From a virus, in the IMG/VR virus record IMGVR_UViG_3300036806_000389, positions 1-56,537 of that record: 56,537 bases of DNA; one strand, 5' to 3'. The notes beneath the pieces were generated by a model. It made no database searches, had not been told where the DNA came from, and saw only the letters and a program-made list of their open reading frames with translations. A program made the translations under genes and the position numbers. Position 1 is the first letter of the stretch. Each line of letters starts with the position of its first letter. This document shows positions 1 to 7,553 of the stretch, one piece after another.

Positions 1-377
1 TGCTCGGACGAGTGCTGCCTTGGTCGTCGGTACCGGTACGAGCTCGAGTGGCCTACCGGTCACCCAGGCGGTTCGATGGCCCCGTGTTCCGCGTCACCGC
101 CGCGGGTGTCGCGTCGCTCGGTAACTACGAGCCTCTGCCTGAAGGGAGTGGGCTCCGCGACTATTGGCTCCGCCAGCTCGGTGCCGGGGTGCCACAGAAG
201 ATCTTCAGCGTGCTCGTCGAGCGGTACCCGAACGGCGTCAATCGATCCGAGATCGGCGAACTAGCGGGCGTCAGCACCGGGAGCAGCACGTTCCGCAACG
301 CGCTGACCCGGCTGAAGAACCTTCAGGTGATGGAGGCACATGGCAACGCGTTCCGGATGAGCCAGGAATTGAGCTAA
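1..377 (+). CDS. C-terminal part of a winged-helix protein (5' end outside window)
   Basis: The reading frame is open to the left edge, so the GTG at 12 is probably not the true start and the gene is incomplete. The last 50 residues contain a helix-turn-helix-like stretch (motifs NRSEIGELAG and STFRNALTRLKNL) that looks like the winged helix found at the C-terminus of some bacterial and phage ATPases. DNA binding is inferred from that fold only. It is followed by two small co-directional genes and then a terminator, so it belongs to the end of a rightward operon. In a circular genome this operon could be the continuation of the rightward operon at the other edge of the window. The upstream domain, and hence the function, is unknown. 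Confidence 0.6.
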   Translation, partial: LGRVLPWSSVPVRARVAYRSPRRFDGPVFRVTAAGVASLGNYEPLPEGSGLRDYWLRQLGAGVPQKIFSVLVERYPNGVNRSEIGELAGVSTGSSTFRNALTRLKNLQVMEAHGNAFRMSQELS

Positions 378-388
378 CGTGCCGGCGC

Positions 389-607
389 GTGTCGACCTTC
401 CCCGATTGCCCTCACGCGCCCCGATGCTGCGCCGCTACCGGCTGTCACGATGGCAGCGTCCCAAACGGGTGGGGGACACTGGTCGAGCTCAGAGACGGCG
501 TGTGGCTGGCTTTCGCGTGGCAGGCGCCTCGTGAGAGCATCATGCACCGATCCGCCGCTGGAGAGCCGTTGGCCGGGCCGCCGAAGTGGGCTCGCCGCCG
601 GCAATGA
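389..607 (+). CDS. Small cysteine-rich hypothetical protein
   Basis: A 72-residue frame can start at GTG 389, just after the preceding stop, and end 12 bases before the next gene. The N-terminus has a Cys cluster (motif CPHAPRCCAATGC) that could bind zinc. The remainder (motif LVELRDGVWLAFAWQ) reads like folded protein rather than a shadow frame. No clear ribosome binding site precedes the GTG, so the start is uncertain. I recognise no family. It is supported mainly by the absence of a better frame here and by tight packing with its neighbours. Confidence 0.4.
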   Translation: MSTFPDCPHAPRCCAATGCHDGSVPNGWGTLVELRDGVWLAFAWQAPRESIMHRSAAGEPLAGPPKWARRRQ

Positions 608-619
608 ACTGGAGAACGC

Positions 620-895
620 ATGACGATCGAGCAAGACAGGTTTCTCCCGTTGGCGCAGTGGCCAACGGCGGGAAATAACGTGAGCGAGTGGCAGGAGATC
701 GGCAAGCGCTGCTCAGCGGGACGCCGCACAATGTGGATCCGCTTCGAGCGCGGTCCGGGAGAGGCGATCGCGGCGTTCGAGCTATGCGCGGGTCGCGAGG
801 GAGGCGATGGGTTTGTGCGCGTCACCGACGGCAACCCGCAATTCGCCGAGCTTCTCGCGGTGCTCGAGGACGCGGTTTTCGCTGCGACGTCGTGA
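620..895 (+). CDS. Hypothetical phage protein, 91 aa
   Basis: The ATG at 620 follows a good ribosome binding site (TGGAGA), which supports the gene. The product is acidic, without signal peptide or membrane segment. It has alternating strand-like stretches (motifs MWIRFERGPGEAIAAFEL and DGFVRVTDGNPQF) compatible with a small alpha/beta domain. It is the last gene of the left-edge plus-strand operon, and a strong hairpin follows 10 bases after its stop. I do not recognise the family and assign no function. Confidence 0.6.
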   Translation: MTIEQDRFLPLAQWPTAGNNVSEWQEIGKRCSAGRRTMWIRFERGPGEAIAAFELCAGREGGDGFVRVTDGNPQFAELLAVLEDAVFAATS

Positions 896-900
896 AAACG

Positions 901-931
901 AAAAAGCCCTCGCCGGCGAACCGGCGAGGGC
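901..931 (-). terminator. Intrinsic terminator of the leftward late operon
   Basis: An 11-bp perfect stem (906-916 with 921-931, core CCCTCGCCGG) closes on a 4-base loop. Read on the minus strand it is followed by a run of Ts (the As at 901-905 and just before). It therefore ends the long minus-strand late operon. It sits between convergent genes and may also slow plus-strand transcription, but the plus side lacks a T run. Confidence 0.85.
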
Positions 932-955
932 ATGGTGCTGGGCAGCGAGCCGCGA

Positions 956-1309
956 CTAGTTTTGCGCAACGCGGAGCTGGATCGTGTGGTCCCACTCGTC
1001 GCCGCTCGAGTCCGTGACGTGGAAGCGCAGCACGTACTTCGTGCTCTGCGGGTTTGCTGGGTCCACGAAGCTCGCGCGGAAGCTGATCGCCTGCACGCCG
1101 TTTCCGGCGTCGCCCCAGGCCAGCGAGGAGACCACGAGGTCCGAGTCCGGAAGGACTACGGTCGACGTCGAGTCGACCACGTCCGGCCCGGTGACGTTCG
1201 CGATCGTCAGCGCGCCAAGGTCAAACGGGATGTTAAACGTCTTGTCGTCGTTCGGGTCCAAAGCCTCGGCCGGAGACGGCCATGTTCGATCGGGAAACGT
1301 CACGGTCAT
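956..1309 (-). CDS. Phage fibre/tail adaptor-like protein
   Basis: This 117-residue beta-rich protein starts at ATG 1309, in a 4-base ATGA overlap with the preceding gene; longer readings of the frame are shadow sequence. The layout resembles the small fibre-tail adaptor proteins of caudoviruses: an N-terminal segment mentioning velocity-like constants (FNIPFDLGALTIANV), then a strand pattern ending in YVLRFHVTDSSGDEWDHTI. Those proteins join receptor-binding fibres to the baseplate. It is the last gene of the late operon, right after the repeat-rich fibre protein, which fits that role. Family assignment is from pattern memory only; function is inferred. Confidence 0.6.
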   Translation of the reverse strand: MTVTFPDRTWPSPAEALDPNDDKTFNIPFDLGALTIANVTGPDVVDSTSTVVLPDSDLVVSSLAWGDAGNGVQAISFRASFVDPANPQSTKYVLRFHVTDSSGDEWDHTIQLRVAQN

Positions 1310-2946
1310 TTTCGCACCAACGGCAGCATGCGTTTTCGTGGGGAGCGGTCCGCGAGCGGTGTGGACCTTGGAACGGGCGCGAGGACGAAGGTAGCCGTCG
1401 CGGTGCACTCGCCCGCGGCCGTCGCACCAAAGGACGAGCAAGCCGCCGCCCCGGAACCGACGATTCCGGCCGTCTCGAACGCCGAGCAGACCGCGCCAAA
1501 GGACGCGCGCGCCGCGCCGCCTGTGCCGCGGAAGCGCTCTACGGCGGCGGCGAGCGCCCCGAACGCCGCGCGGGCCGCCGATGCGACGGCGGAGAACGCG
1601 TTCCGCTCAGAGCCAGTGCCGGCGGCCATGAAACCGGGCCTAGAGGCGCTCCCGGAGCCGACGGCCCCGTTTGCCTCGTGCCCCGCGCCGGACGCCGCAT
1701 TCGGGCTCCTGGCCGCCGCGCCTGAGCCCGAGAACCATTCGCTGCCGACAGCCGTGGCAGCGTTCGGCGAGCATGCCGCGGCTCCGATCCCTTTGAACTT
1801 CTCGGCGCCGGATGCGGACGCAGCGAAGGATGCTTGAGCCGCGGAGCCCGAGCCTGCGATTCCGACCGTCTTCGCCCCGGTGCCGGCGGCGGCGAAAGGC
1901 TGTCGGGCCGCGGTACATGCGCCGTGCATCTGCAGCGCGCCCGTTCCCGCGCACGCGAACGACGCGCGGGCTGCGCTTCCGGAGCCGCGAAACCGCTCTG
2001 CGCCGTTCGCAGCCGACGCGAAGCTGTGCAGGGTCGCCGATCCTGACCCCTTAAGGCTCTCCTTGCCCACGCCCGATGACGCGAACGGAGATTCGGCGCC
2101 GGCCGCCGACGCCCCGACGTCGATCGACATGAAACGTTCCGCGCCAGCGCCCGCAGCGGCGAAGCTCTGCCGCGCCGCCGATCCGCTCCCGGTGCGAGCC
2201 GACGCGCCCTCCGTACCGGACCCAGAAGAGGCGAATGTCGCGCGCGCTGCGCTCGCGCCGGCCGCGAAGCGTACGACCCCCGACGCGCTCGCCGCGTTCG
2301 AGTGCTCGGCAGCGGAGCCGGTGCCGGAAAACGTCGTGACGGCCGCCTTGAGGACGAGCGCGATCACGACGGACTTGGTGTAGGTGCCGGGGCTCACTCC
2401 GAGCGTCGTGCTGCCCGGCGCCGAGGTGAACATCTTGTCGCCGGCGAAGAAGCCGCCAGTGGTTCGATCCGTCCAGCCGCCGTCGATCGTCCCGCTGTTG
2501 TTGAACGTGGCTTGCACGACGAACGCGCCGTTCGTCTCGGTCGGATTGATGGTCACATCGCACGCGCCCGTCGTGGCCGTCGCGCTGCCGTGCTCTCCAA
2601 CCGGCGACGCTGTATCCGCGCCCGAGTACTCGAGGCAGATCGAGGTGTCCTGCGTCATCGCGCCCGAAAAGTTCACGGTGATCGTCGGCGTCGTGCCGCC
2701 CGTGATGTTTTTCGCGACGAAGCACTGGAGGAACCCGTCGACGGGTCGCGCGATGCGGCCCTCACCGCAATCGGTGTACGTGTTTCCCTGCGAATCAGTG
2801 ACCGAAGTGATCGTGACGTTGTTCTTCCAGAACATGAAGAACACGATGCAGTTGCCCGTCGTCGTGTTCGAGCCCCACGTGATGGTGCTCGACGTGCCTC
2901 CGAGTTCCAGGTCGTTGACCTGGTCTTGGACGAATGCGACTGCCAC
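1306..2946 (-). CDS. Lectin-like tail protein with 14 Gly/Ala/Ser-rich repeats
   Basis: Residues 1-200 form a beta-rich domain (motifs SSTITWGSNTTTGN, VVQATFNNSGTIDGGW) of the jelly-roll type common in phage fibre and adhesin proteins. From about residue 206 to 520 there are some 14 imperfect units of 18-26 residues with the pattern G-x-G-(S/A)-A-A-R-x-S-F-A-x-(A)-G-x-G-x-E-x-F. The last 25 residues are basic. The gene lies between a glycoside-hydrolase-like protein and a fibre adaptor, so a virion fibre or stalk is likely. The repeats probably form a repetitive beta rod. The GC-rich repeats keep long false frames open on the plus strand. Confidence 0.65.
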   Translation of the reverse strand: MAVAFVQDQVNDLELGGTSSTITWGSNTTTGNCIVFFMFWKNNVTITSVTDSQGNTYTDCGEGRIARPVDGFLQCFVAKNITGGTTPTITVNFSGAMTQDTSICLEYSGADTASPVGEHGSATATTGACDVTINPTETNGAFVVQATFNNSGTIDGGWTDRTTGGFFAGDKMFTSAPGSTTLGVSPGTYTKSVVIALVLKAAVTTFSGTGSAAEHSNAASASGVVRFAAGASAARATFASSGSGTEGASARTGSGSAARQSFAAAGAGAERFMSIDVGASAAGAESPFASSGVGKESLKGSGSATLHSFASAANGAERFRGSGSAARASFACAGTGALQMHGACTAARQPFAAAGTGAKTVGIAGSGSAAQASFAASASGAEKFKGIGAAACSPNAATAVGSEWFSGSGAAARSPNAASGAGHEANGAVGSGSASRPGFMAAGTGSERNAFSAVASAARAAFGALAAAVERFRGTGGAARASFGAVCSAFETAGIVGSGAAACSSFGATAAGECTATATFVLAPVPRSTPLADRSPRKRMLPLVRK

Positions 2947-2952
2947 GATTGA

Positions 2953-4344
2953 TCAGATTCCCAGCGCGAGCAGCGCGGGCCCGGAAAACGGGGGAGTGAA
3001 CGTGTGCGAGCCGGATCCAACGGTCACGCTTCCAGTGCCGTTCACCACGCGCCCGACGACGTCGTACCACTCGAACGTGTAGGTGCCCGCGACCATGGTC
3101 ATCGTGAACGCGCCCGAAGAGTTCTGCAGAGCGAGGTATTGCGAGCCGGGATTCGCGAGACAGAATCCCGTCGAGCTCAGCGCAGCGTTCGGGACGCAGA
3201 GCTTCAGATTCACCCTCTGCGCGTACGACCGCGCGTCACCGAGCGCGAACCGGATCCCCTCCCACTTCATATCGACGCTAGTTCCGTAGCCGTCGGAAAT
3301 CGTGCCGCCGGGCGCGTTCCGGCCACCGTTCGACCAGACCCACAGGTAGGGGTCCATGAACGCCGGCGAGCAGCCCTGGCATAGCACCTGGAACGGCCAC
3401 GCGGCGCGGGCCGAGGCTCCGTCGGTCAGCATCTGCGGCCACGAGTAAGCGTGGTCCGTGTCGATGATGACGACCTTCGTGCCGTCGGAGACGAACGTCG
3501 ACGCGCTTGGCGAGATCCAGTCGGCGTTGCTCGCCAGCAGATCCGAATCGCTTCCGCCGCTGAACGCGAACGTATAGCCGACCGGATGCTGCAGCGGCTT
3601 GCTGGACTCGTAGGTGTGGACGAAGTCGATGAAATGGCGTTGCCACGCATCGCTGCCCGATCCGGCCTCGTTGCTGATCTCGAACATGACGTTGTCGAGA
3701 TCTCGAACCGAGTCGACGAGCTTCGTGACGTACGCCTCTTGGATCGTCGTCACGCCCGAGTTGTTGAGCGTGAGAAAGTCCGCCTCGGAGATCGCGACGC
3801 CGTTGATGTTGTTCCCGCTGACGAACGGAAACGCATCTCGCCCGGAGCGCAGCGCGAATTGCTGCTGGTAGCCAGAGAAGAGCATCACGGAGACCCAGAT
3901 CCCGCGGGCTCGAGCGGCGAGACAACGCGCGCGCACGCGGTCGAAATACGCCTGGTTGAACAACGTCAGATCGGCCTTGGGACCTCCGTCGTCAGCTGTT
4001 CCCGGGCCCGTTCTCTGCCAGGGGAGCTGCGCGTAGAACCAGTCGACGCCGGAGCCGTCGTCGGGCTCCTCGTAGACGTGATCCATGTATCCCGTCCAAA
4101 GACGGATCCAATTCGCTCCGCGCGCGACGAGAAAGTCCAGGTGCCCCGGGAAGCCGAAGACCGGGGGCGGCTCGGCGGATCCCTGGTCGATCGCGTTGGA
4201 CCAATGATGCGGCCCCACGAGGAACACGGGCGTTCCGTCTGGCTTCGCAAAATAGCGCGGGTTGTCGGTGCTCGCCTTGAGGAGCATGGAGTTGCCGCCA
4301 CTGCCCGCGACAGCGGCGGCAAACGAAGCCATGCGTGCGGGCAC
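2953..4344 (-). CDS. Glycoside-hydrolase-like TIM-barrel protein (DUF4038/apiosidase-like)
   Basis: The 463-residue product starts at GTG 4344 after GAAGGA. An N-terminal strand region (motif NPRYFAKPDGTPVFLVG) resembles the opening of DUF4038-type barrels. The motif VMFEISNEAGSG places an Asn-Glu pair at 225-226, where clan-A glycoside hydrolases keep the acid/base. IIDTDHAYSW (293-302) may supply further active-site residues. The last 85 residues are a beta domain similar in place to the 'collagen-binding' domain that follows DUF4038. No signal peptide is evident. In the fibre cluster it could be a virion depolymerase cutting host capsule or lipopolysaccharide. Fold is fairly sure; substrate is unknown. 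Confidence 0.65.
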   Translation of the reverse strand: MPARMASFAAAVAGSGGNSMLLKASTDNPRYFAKPDGTPVFLVGPHHWSNAIDQGSAEPPPVFGFPGHLDFLVARGANWIRLWTGYMDHVYEEPDDGSGVDWFYAQLPWQRTGPGTADDGGPKADLTLFNQAYFDRVRARCLAARARGIWVSVMLFSGYQQQFALRSGRDAFPFVSGNNINGVAISEADFLTLNNSGVTTIQEAYVTKLVDSVRDLDNVMFEISNEAGSGSDAWQRHFIDFVHTYESSKPLQHPVGYTFAFSGGSDSDLLASNADWISPSASTFVSDGTKVVIIDTDHAYSWPQMLTDGASARAAWPFQVLCQGCSPAFMDPYLWVWSNGGRNAPGGTISDGYGTSVDMKWEGIRFALGDARSYAQRVNLKLCVPNAALSSTGFCLANPGSQYLALQNSSGAFTMTMVAGTYTFEWYDVVGRVVNGTGSVTVGSGSHTFTPPFSGPALLALGI

Positions 4345-4353
4345 GACGTTCCT

Positions 4354-4647
4354 TCACTCCGCCGGCGTGACGATGCCGATGCCGGCCGCCACGAGCTTCG
4401 GCGCGCCCGCGTCGTTCTCGAGTTGCTCTGACGGTTCTCCGGGAACTTCGAAGACAGGGATGTCGTCGGGACCCATGAGCTCCACCTCGACGACGCGCAC
4501 CCAGCCGGTAGCCCTTCCAGGGCGGCCGTGAATGCGCTCCGCCTCTGCGGCGATCGGAGCAATCTGCTCTTCGCTCGGCGGCTCCGAGAAGGCGTGAGAA
4601 GTCACCACTCCGTGGTGCTGGTGTCGAACCATGTGGACCTTAGCCAT
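4354..4647 (-). CDS. Hypothetical protein, 97 aa
   Basis: The ATG at 4647 has a strong ribosome binding site (CAGGAG). The frame remains open much farther upstream, but that extension is Arg-rich shadow of the two preceding genes and was left out. The product starts with a His-rich stretch (KVHMVRHQHHG), then an acidic middle (WVRVVEVELMGPDDIPVFEV) and no membrane segment. It lies between a small structural-type protein and the glycoside-hydrolase-like gene. I do not recognise it; a minor virion or assembly role is possible from position only. Confidence 0.6.
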   Translation of the reverse strand: MAKVHMVRHQHHGVVTSHAFSEPPSEEQIAPIAAEAERIHGRPGRATGWVRVVEVELMGPDDIPVFEVPGEPSEQLENDAGAPKLVAAGIGIVTPAE

Positions 4648-4658
4648 GCTTGCTCCTG

Positions 4659-5075
4659 TTACGCAGCCTGCGAGATGGTCAACGACGTGATCGAACACGT
4701 CGCGCCGCTCGCGAAGGCCACCGAATTGAAGTTGACGTTCGCGCCGGACGTCCCCGCCGACATGTCCGTCACGGTATCGGTGATTCGCACACCACCGCTC
4801 TTGAGCAACGTGCACCACGCGGCGGTGCTCGTCGCGTTGATGCTCGTGTCGTCGCCGATCGTGTTTGCCACCTTCGAACCGGCAGAGGCCGCGGCAAACG
4901 CCGTCGCTCCGAAGGTGTTGTCCGCGAGATCGACCTGGGCGCCGAGCGCCGTGTCCGCGTCCGTCGGCTGCGTGCCGTCGTACGTGCGGAAGAATCCGCT
5001 GTTCAGCGCGTCGAAGACGTTGTTCAGCGAGACGTTGCGGCCGTTGACCGTGCTGGTCTTGGGGTTCAGGGCCAT
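4659..5075 (-). CDS. Putative small virion protein, 138 aa
   Basis: A good ribosome binding site (AGGGAG) precedes ATG 5075. The sequence is Ala/Thr/Ser/Asn-rich with few charged residues, typical of beta-rich phage structural proteins (motifs VFDALNSGFFRTYDGTQ and TSGANVNFNSVAFASGA). It follows the coiled-coil gene by 3 bases, so the two are probably co-translated. It could be a fibre-associated or decoration protein. No named family recognised. Confidence 0.6.
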   Translation of the reverse strand: MALNPKTSTVNGRNVSLNNVFDALNSGFFRTYDGTQPTDADTALGAQVDLADNTFGATAFAAASAGSKVANTIGDDTSINATSTAAWCTLLKSGGVRITDTVTDMSAGTSGANVNFNSVAFASGATCSITSLTISQAA

Positions 5076-5078
5076 GGA

Positions 5079-5468
5079 TCACTCCCTTTCCGCGAGCTTC
5101 GCCCGCAGCTTTTCGAGCTCCGCGTCGCGGGACTCGATCAAGCCGACCATCGCGTCGATCTCGGCGAGCAACGCCGCCCGCGACGCGATGAACGGCAATT
5201 CCTTGGCGTCGAGGCGAGTGCGACGCTCGGATCCCGCCTTGATCTTGTTGTAGCGGACTTGCTTGGCATCGACTTCGACGGTCGTGATGACGTCGAGGCC
5301 GTGGCGCCACTCACAGCGCGCGCCGTGGAGCTCGCCACGCTCGAGCCGGTCGGCGAGCTCGCGGAACTTCGCGATCGCAGCTTCCCTCGGCTCCGCGCCG
5401 GTGCGCGTGACCTCCGACGGGACGATGGGGAGTACAGATGCGGCAGAGCCGCCGTGTCCGTGTGCCAT
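5079..5468 (-). CDS. Hypothetical protein with C-terminal coiled coil
   Basis: ATG 5468 follows GAAAGGA, and the 129-residue product begins MAHGHGG. The N-terminal third is Ala/Gly/Pro-rich and flexible. The middle (TTVEVDAKQVRYNKIKAGS) is strand-like. The last 35 residues (motif LLAEIDAMVGLIESRDAELE) form a clear heptad-type coiled coil. Such proteins often serve as fibre assembly chaperones or trimerisation partners. It lies in the fibre/lysis part of the late operon, directly before the small virion-type protein. Function is not known. Confidence 0.55.
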   Translation of the reverse strand: MAHGHGGSAASVLPIVPSEVTRTGAEPREAAIAKFRELADRLERGELHGARCEWRHGLDVITTVEVDAKQVRYNKIKAGSERRTRLDAKELPFIASRAALLAEIDAMVGLIESRDAELEKLRAKLAERE

Positions 5469-5571
5469 TGAACGGTTCCTTTCGCGCTCCTCGGCGCGGG
5501 CTCGTGGACGCACGTGTGCAGCCGCGCTTTCGCGCGTCAGAGGGCGTGCGCGGCCCTCGGTGATTGATCAG

Positions 5572-6078
5572 CTACCCGCGGCGGGGCGGCAGCTGCGGCC
5601 GGTACGGCGGCAGCCCTTCGGGGGGCGTGCTCGGCGCGTGCGGGTCCTTACCCGCGTTGTATCGACGGAGTGGCCGCTCGAGCTCGTCAACCTTCTGGCG
5701 CGCGTACTCGGAATCTTCCGCGTCTCGCATTCGACGGCGCCGCTCGAGCTCTTGGTCGAGAGGGTTCCGGGCGGACCGTTCTCGCTCGAGTTGCTCGGCT
5801 CGCGCCCGCACGCGACGTTCCTCAAGGAACAGGTTCACGGTGTCCTCAGGGGGTCGCGCCGGCGGCGGCGCCGAAGGAGCGCCGTCGAGTTCCTGGCAAA
5901 ACACCTGACTCGCCCGGATTGCCGACTTCGCGATCGTCTTCAGCCGCTCGGCTTCGCGCCGCGCGCGAGATGCCACGAGGATGCTCGCGCCGCCGGCGAC
6001 GAGTCCGCCGACGAAAGCGCCGACACCAGCGGACATCTGCACCAAGGTCCAGAGTTCTGCTGCCGGGTCGGCCATCAC
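5572..6078 (-). CDS. Membrane-anchored coiled-coil protein (spanin-like candidate)
   Basis: The start codon overlaps the previous stop as ATGA. Residues 15-37 (motif SAGVGAFVGGLVAGGASILV) form one transmembrane segment. The rest is highly charged, with long helices (RARAEQLERERSARNPL and similar) and a Pro-rich tail. Single-span proteins with a charged coiled coil near the endolysin often act as inner-membrane spanins. That is a positional inference here, because a paired lipoprotein is not adjacent. An alternative is a late-operon membrane protein of unknown role. Confidence 0.55.
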   Translation of the reverse strand: MMADPAAELWTLVQMSAGVGAFVGGLVAGGASILVASRARREAERLKTIAKSAIRASQVFCQELDGAPSAPPPARPPEDTVNLFLEERRVRARAEQLERERSARNPLDQELERRRRMRDAEDSEYARQKVDELERPLRRYNAGKDPHAPSTPPEGLPPYRPQLPPRRG

Positions 6079-6392
6079 AGTCCGTCGGACGACGGCCGAT
6101 CCGCGAGCCCGATGTGGATCTTGATCCGCCGGATCTCATCCGCGTGCGCGTCGAGCCGCCTGGTCGTCCGGTCGTAGTGCTCGAGCACGGTTGTTCGCAG
6201 GCTATTCAACGCCGTTCCGATCGTTCGGTTGTGCTCTTCGGACGCGCGTCTCACCTGCTCGATAGCGTCGAAGACGGCGCCTAGTTCCTCGGGCTCCGTC
6301 GAAGGCGCTTCGATCTCCGGCACTCCTGCCGGACCGGGAAGCCGCGTCGATGCCGTGGGCGGTCGCGTGTCGCGCAAATCCTGGTCGCTCAT
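6075..6392 (-). CDS. Hypothetical helical protein, 105 aa
   Basis: ATG 6392 has an excellent ribosome binding site (AAAGGAG). The first 35 residues are Pro/Thr-rich. After that one long helix is expected (motifs LGAVFDAIEQVRRASEEHN and HADEIRRIKIHI). No membrane segment or enzyme motif is visible. The stop overlaps the start of the membrane-anchored coiled-coil gene, and the GH25 muramidase gene ends 17 bases upstream. It is thus part of the lysis cluster by position. It could be a soluble partner of the membrane protein, but nothing in the sequence shows this. Confidence 0.55.
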   Translation of the reverse strand: MSDQDLRDTRPPTASTRLPGPAGVPEIEAPSTEPEELGAVFDAIEQVRRASEEHNRTIGTALNSLRTTVLEHYDRTTRRLDAHADEIRRIKIHIGLADRPSSDGL

Positions 6393-6409
6393 CGCCGATT
6401 CGTTCTCCT

Positions 6410-7093
6410 TTATCGGATCGTCGGAAGCGCTCGATAGATGCGTGACTGATCGATCTGCGCGCCGCCCTTGAAGAACCCGGCAGGTCCCCGCGGATCGACG
6501 GGGCCGACGCGGTGTTGCCACATGCCCGGGACCACGTCGCCAGGCGTCGCGGGCGTCGCGAGATTCGGATCGGCGGGATACTCCGCGCACCAGAGGCAAG
6601 CGTTCGCGTCGGTCGCGCCGTCGAGCCCCGAGGACATGTCGATCACCCACTCGGGCGCACCGAGCCCGACGTGCCAATCGCGCTGCGTGATGTAGAGGCG
6701 AGCTCCGCCGTAGTTGTCGAGGATCGCCTGAAAGAACGCACGCAACGCCTCGCTGTCGTCCGGCGCGAGCGTCGCTTTCACGTCGGGCTCGACGTCGAGA
6801 GCCGGCGCGACGTCGCCCGCGCGGAATCCCGCGGCGTCGCAGTCACGCCGGAAGGCGTCGAACTGGATGTCGAACGGCTGACGCCGCCAGAAGTGATATC
6901 CGCCGACCGTGAGATTCGCGGAGCGGAACAGCCTCACGAACGCCGCCGCGCGGTCGTCGGCGGTTGTCCCGTAGTCGATGCGCACGTCCGCGTGAGTGAC
7001 GCCGAGCTGCGCCCACGCGCGCGCGTCGATGGCGCTCGGATCCTGAAAGTGGGACACGTCAACGCCGTATCCGACCTGCGCGGGTAGAATCAT
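6410..7093 (-). CDS. Endolysin, glycoside hydrolase family 25 muramidase
   Basis: The 227-residue protein carries the GH25 (Chalaropsis-type lysozyme) signatures. They are VDVSHFQ with Asp12 near the N-terminus, the central GGYHFW strand, and the catalytic Asp-x-Glu in APALDVEPDV (Asp100, Glu102). GH25 enzymes cut the MurNAc-GlcNAc bond of peptidoglycan. It is a single-domain enzyme of the usual catalytic length, without signal peptide, so it probably needs a holin for release. It overlaps the 84-residue gene upstream by ATGA, with a tiny membrane protein before that, a typical lysis cassette. The catalytic assignment is strong; the holin partner is inferred. Confidence 0.85.
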   Translation of the reverse strand: MILPAQVGYGVDVSHFQDPSAIDARAWAQLGVTHADVRIDYGTTADDRAAAFVRLFRSANLTVGGYHFWRRQPFDIQFDAFRRDCDAAGFRAGDVAPALDVEPDVKATLAPDDSEALRAFFQAILDNYGGARLYITQRDWHVGLGAPEWVIDMSSGLDGATDANACLWCAEYPADPNLATPATPGDVVPGMWQHRVGPVDPRGPAGFFKGGAQIDQSRIYRALPTIR

Positions 7094-7344
7094 CGGTTTT
7101 GCCTTTTTCCTTCGTCGAGGTGGGCCGTGACGAGCGACGCGCGGAAGGCGGGTTCGGAAGGAGGCCGAGGGTTGCTCCGCTTCGTGGGCAGCTCTTCGAG
7201 CTTTCCGCCCAGCGCGACGTACGCCTCGCACAGTCGCCGTTCCTTGTTCACGGCATCGATCGACGCCTGCCGCGCCGCGAGCAGCTCTTCTTCGACGATC
7301 TCGCACGCGACGCGGATCGCCTCTTTTTCGACCTCGTTGCGCAT
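7090..7344 (-). CDS. Small helical lysis-cassette protein, 84 aa
   Basis: ATG 7344 overlaps the stop of the 41-residue membrane protein as TGATG, and its own stop overlaps the muramidase start as ATGA, so all three are translationally coupled. The first 50 residues are one charged amphipathic helix (motifs EKEAIRVACEIVEEELLAA and IDAVNKERRLCEAYVALGG); the tail is basic. The long upstream extension of this frame is shadow of the peptidase gene. It may be a regulator or scaffold for lysis. No family recognised. Confidence 0.6.
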   Translation of the reverse strand: MRNEVEKEAIRVACEIVEEELLAARQASIDAVNKERRLCEAYVALGGKLEELPTKRSNPRPPSEPAFRASLVTAHLDEGKRQNR

Positions 7345-7469
7345 CACGATTCGCCGCAGAGTCGCCGCGATAGAGCGGCGATCGGCCACGCCGCTGCGAC
7401 GATCGCGAGGCCCCCGATGAACACCGCGACCGAGAACGCGTCCAGCGCGTTCGACGCGATTGATTTCAT
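7344..7469 (-). CDS. Tiny membrane protein next to endolysin (holin candidate)
   Basis: This 41-residue frame is supported by a strong ribosome binding site (CCAGGAG, 7 bases before ATG 7469) and by coupling to the next gene through TGATG. Residues 11-33 (motif AFSVAVFIGGLAIVAAAWPI) form one hydrophobic span, with a short basic C-terminus (LSRRLCGES). Size, topology and position two genes before the muramidase fit a class III-like holin or pinholin. Sequence alone cannot tell a holin from another small membrane protein. Confidence 0.55.
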   Translation of the reverse strand: MKSIASNALDAFSVAVFIGGLAIVAAAWPIAALSRRLCGES

Positions 7470-7553
7470 TGCGCGCTCCTGGGGAAGCGCCGCGCCGCGG
7501 GCTCGGCGGAAAGAATGTACCGCTCGAGCCCGGGACGCGGCCGGGTTGGTCGA

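Noticed and set aside
932-1837. Long plus-strand frame opposite the repeat-rich fibre gene
   Set aside because: Arg/Ala/Pro-rich shadow created by GC bias and repeats; no ribosome binding site and the opposite strand has clear domains.
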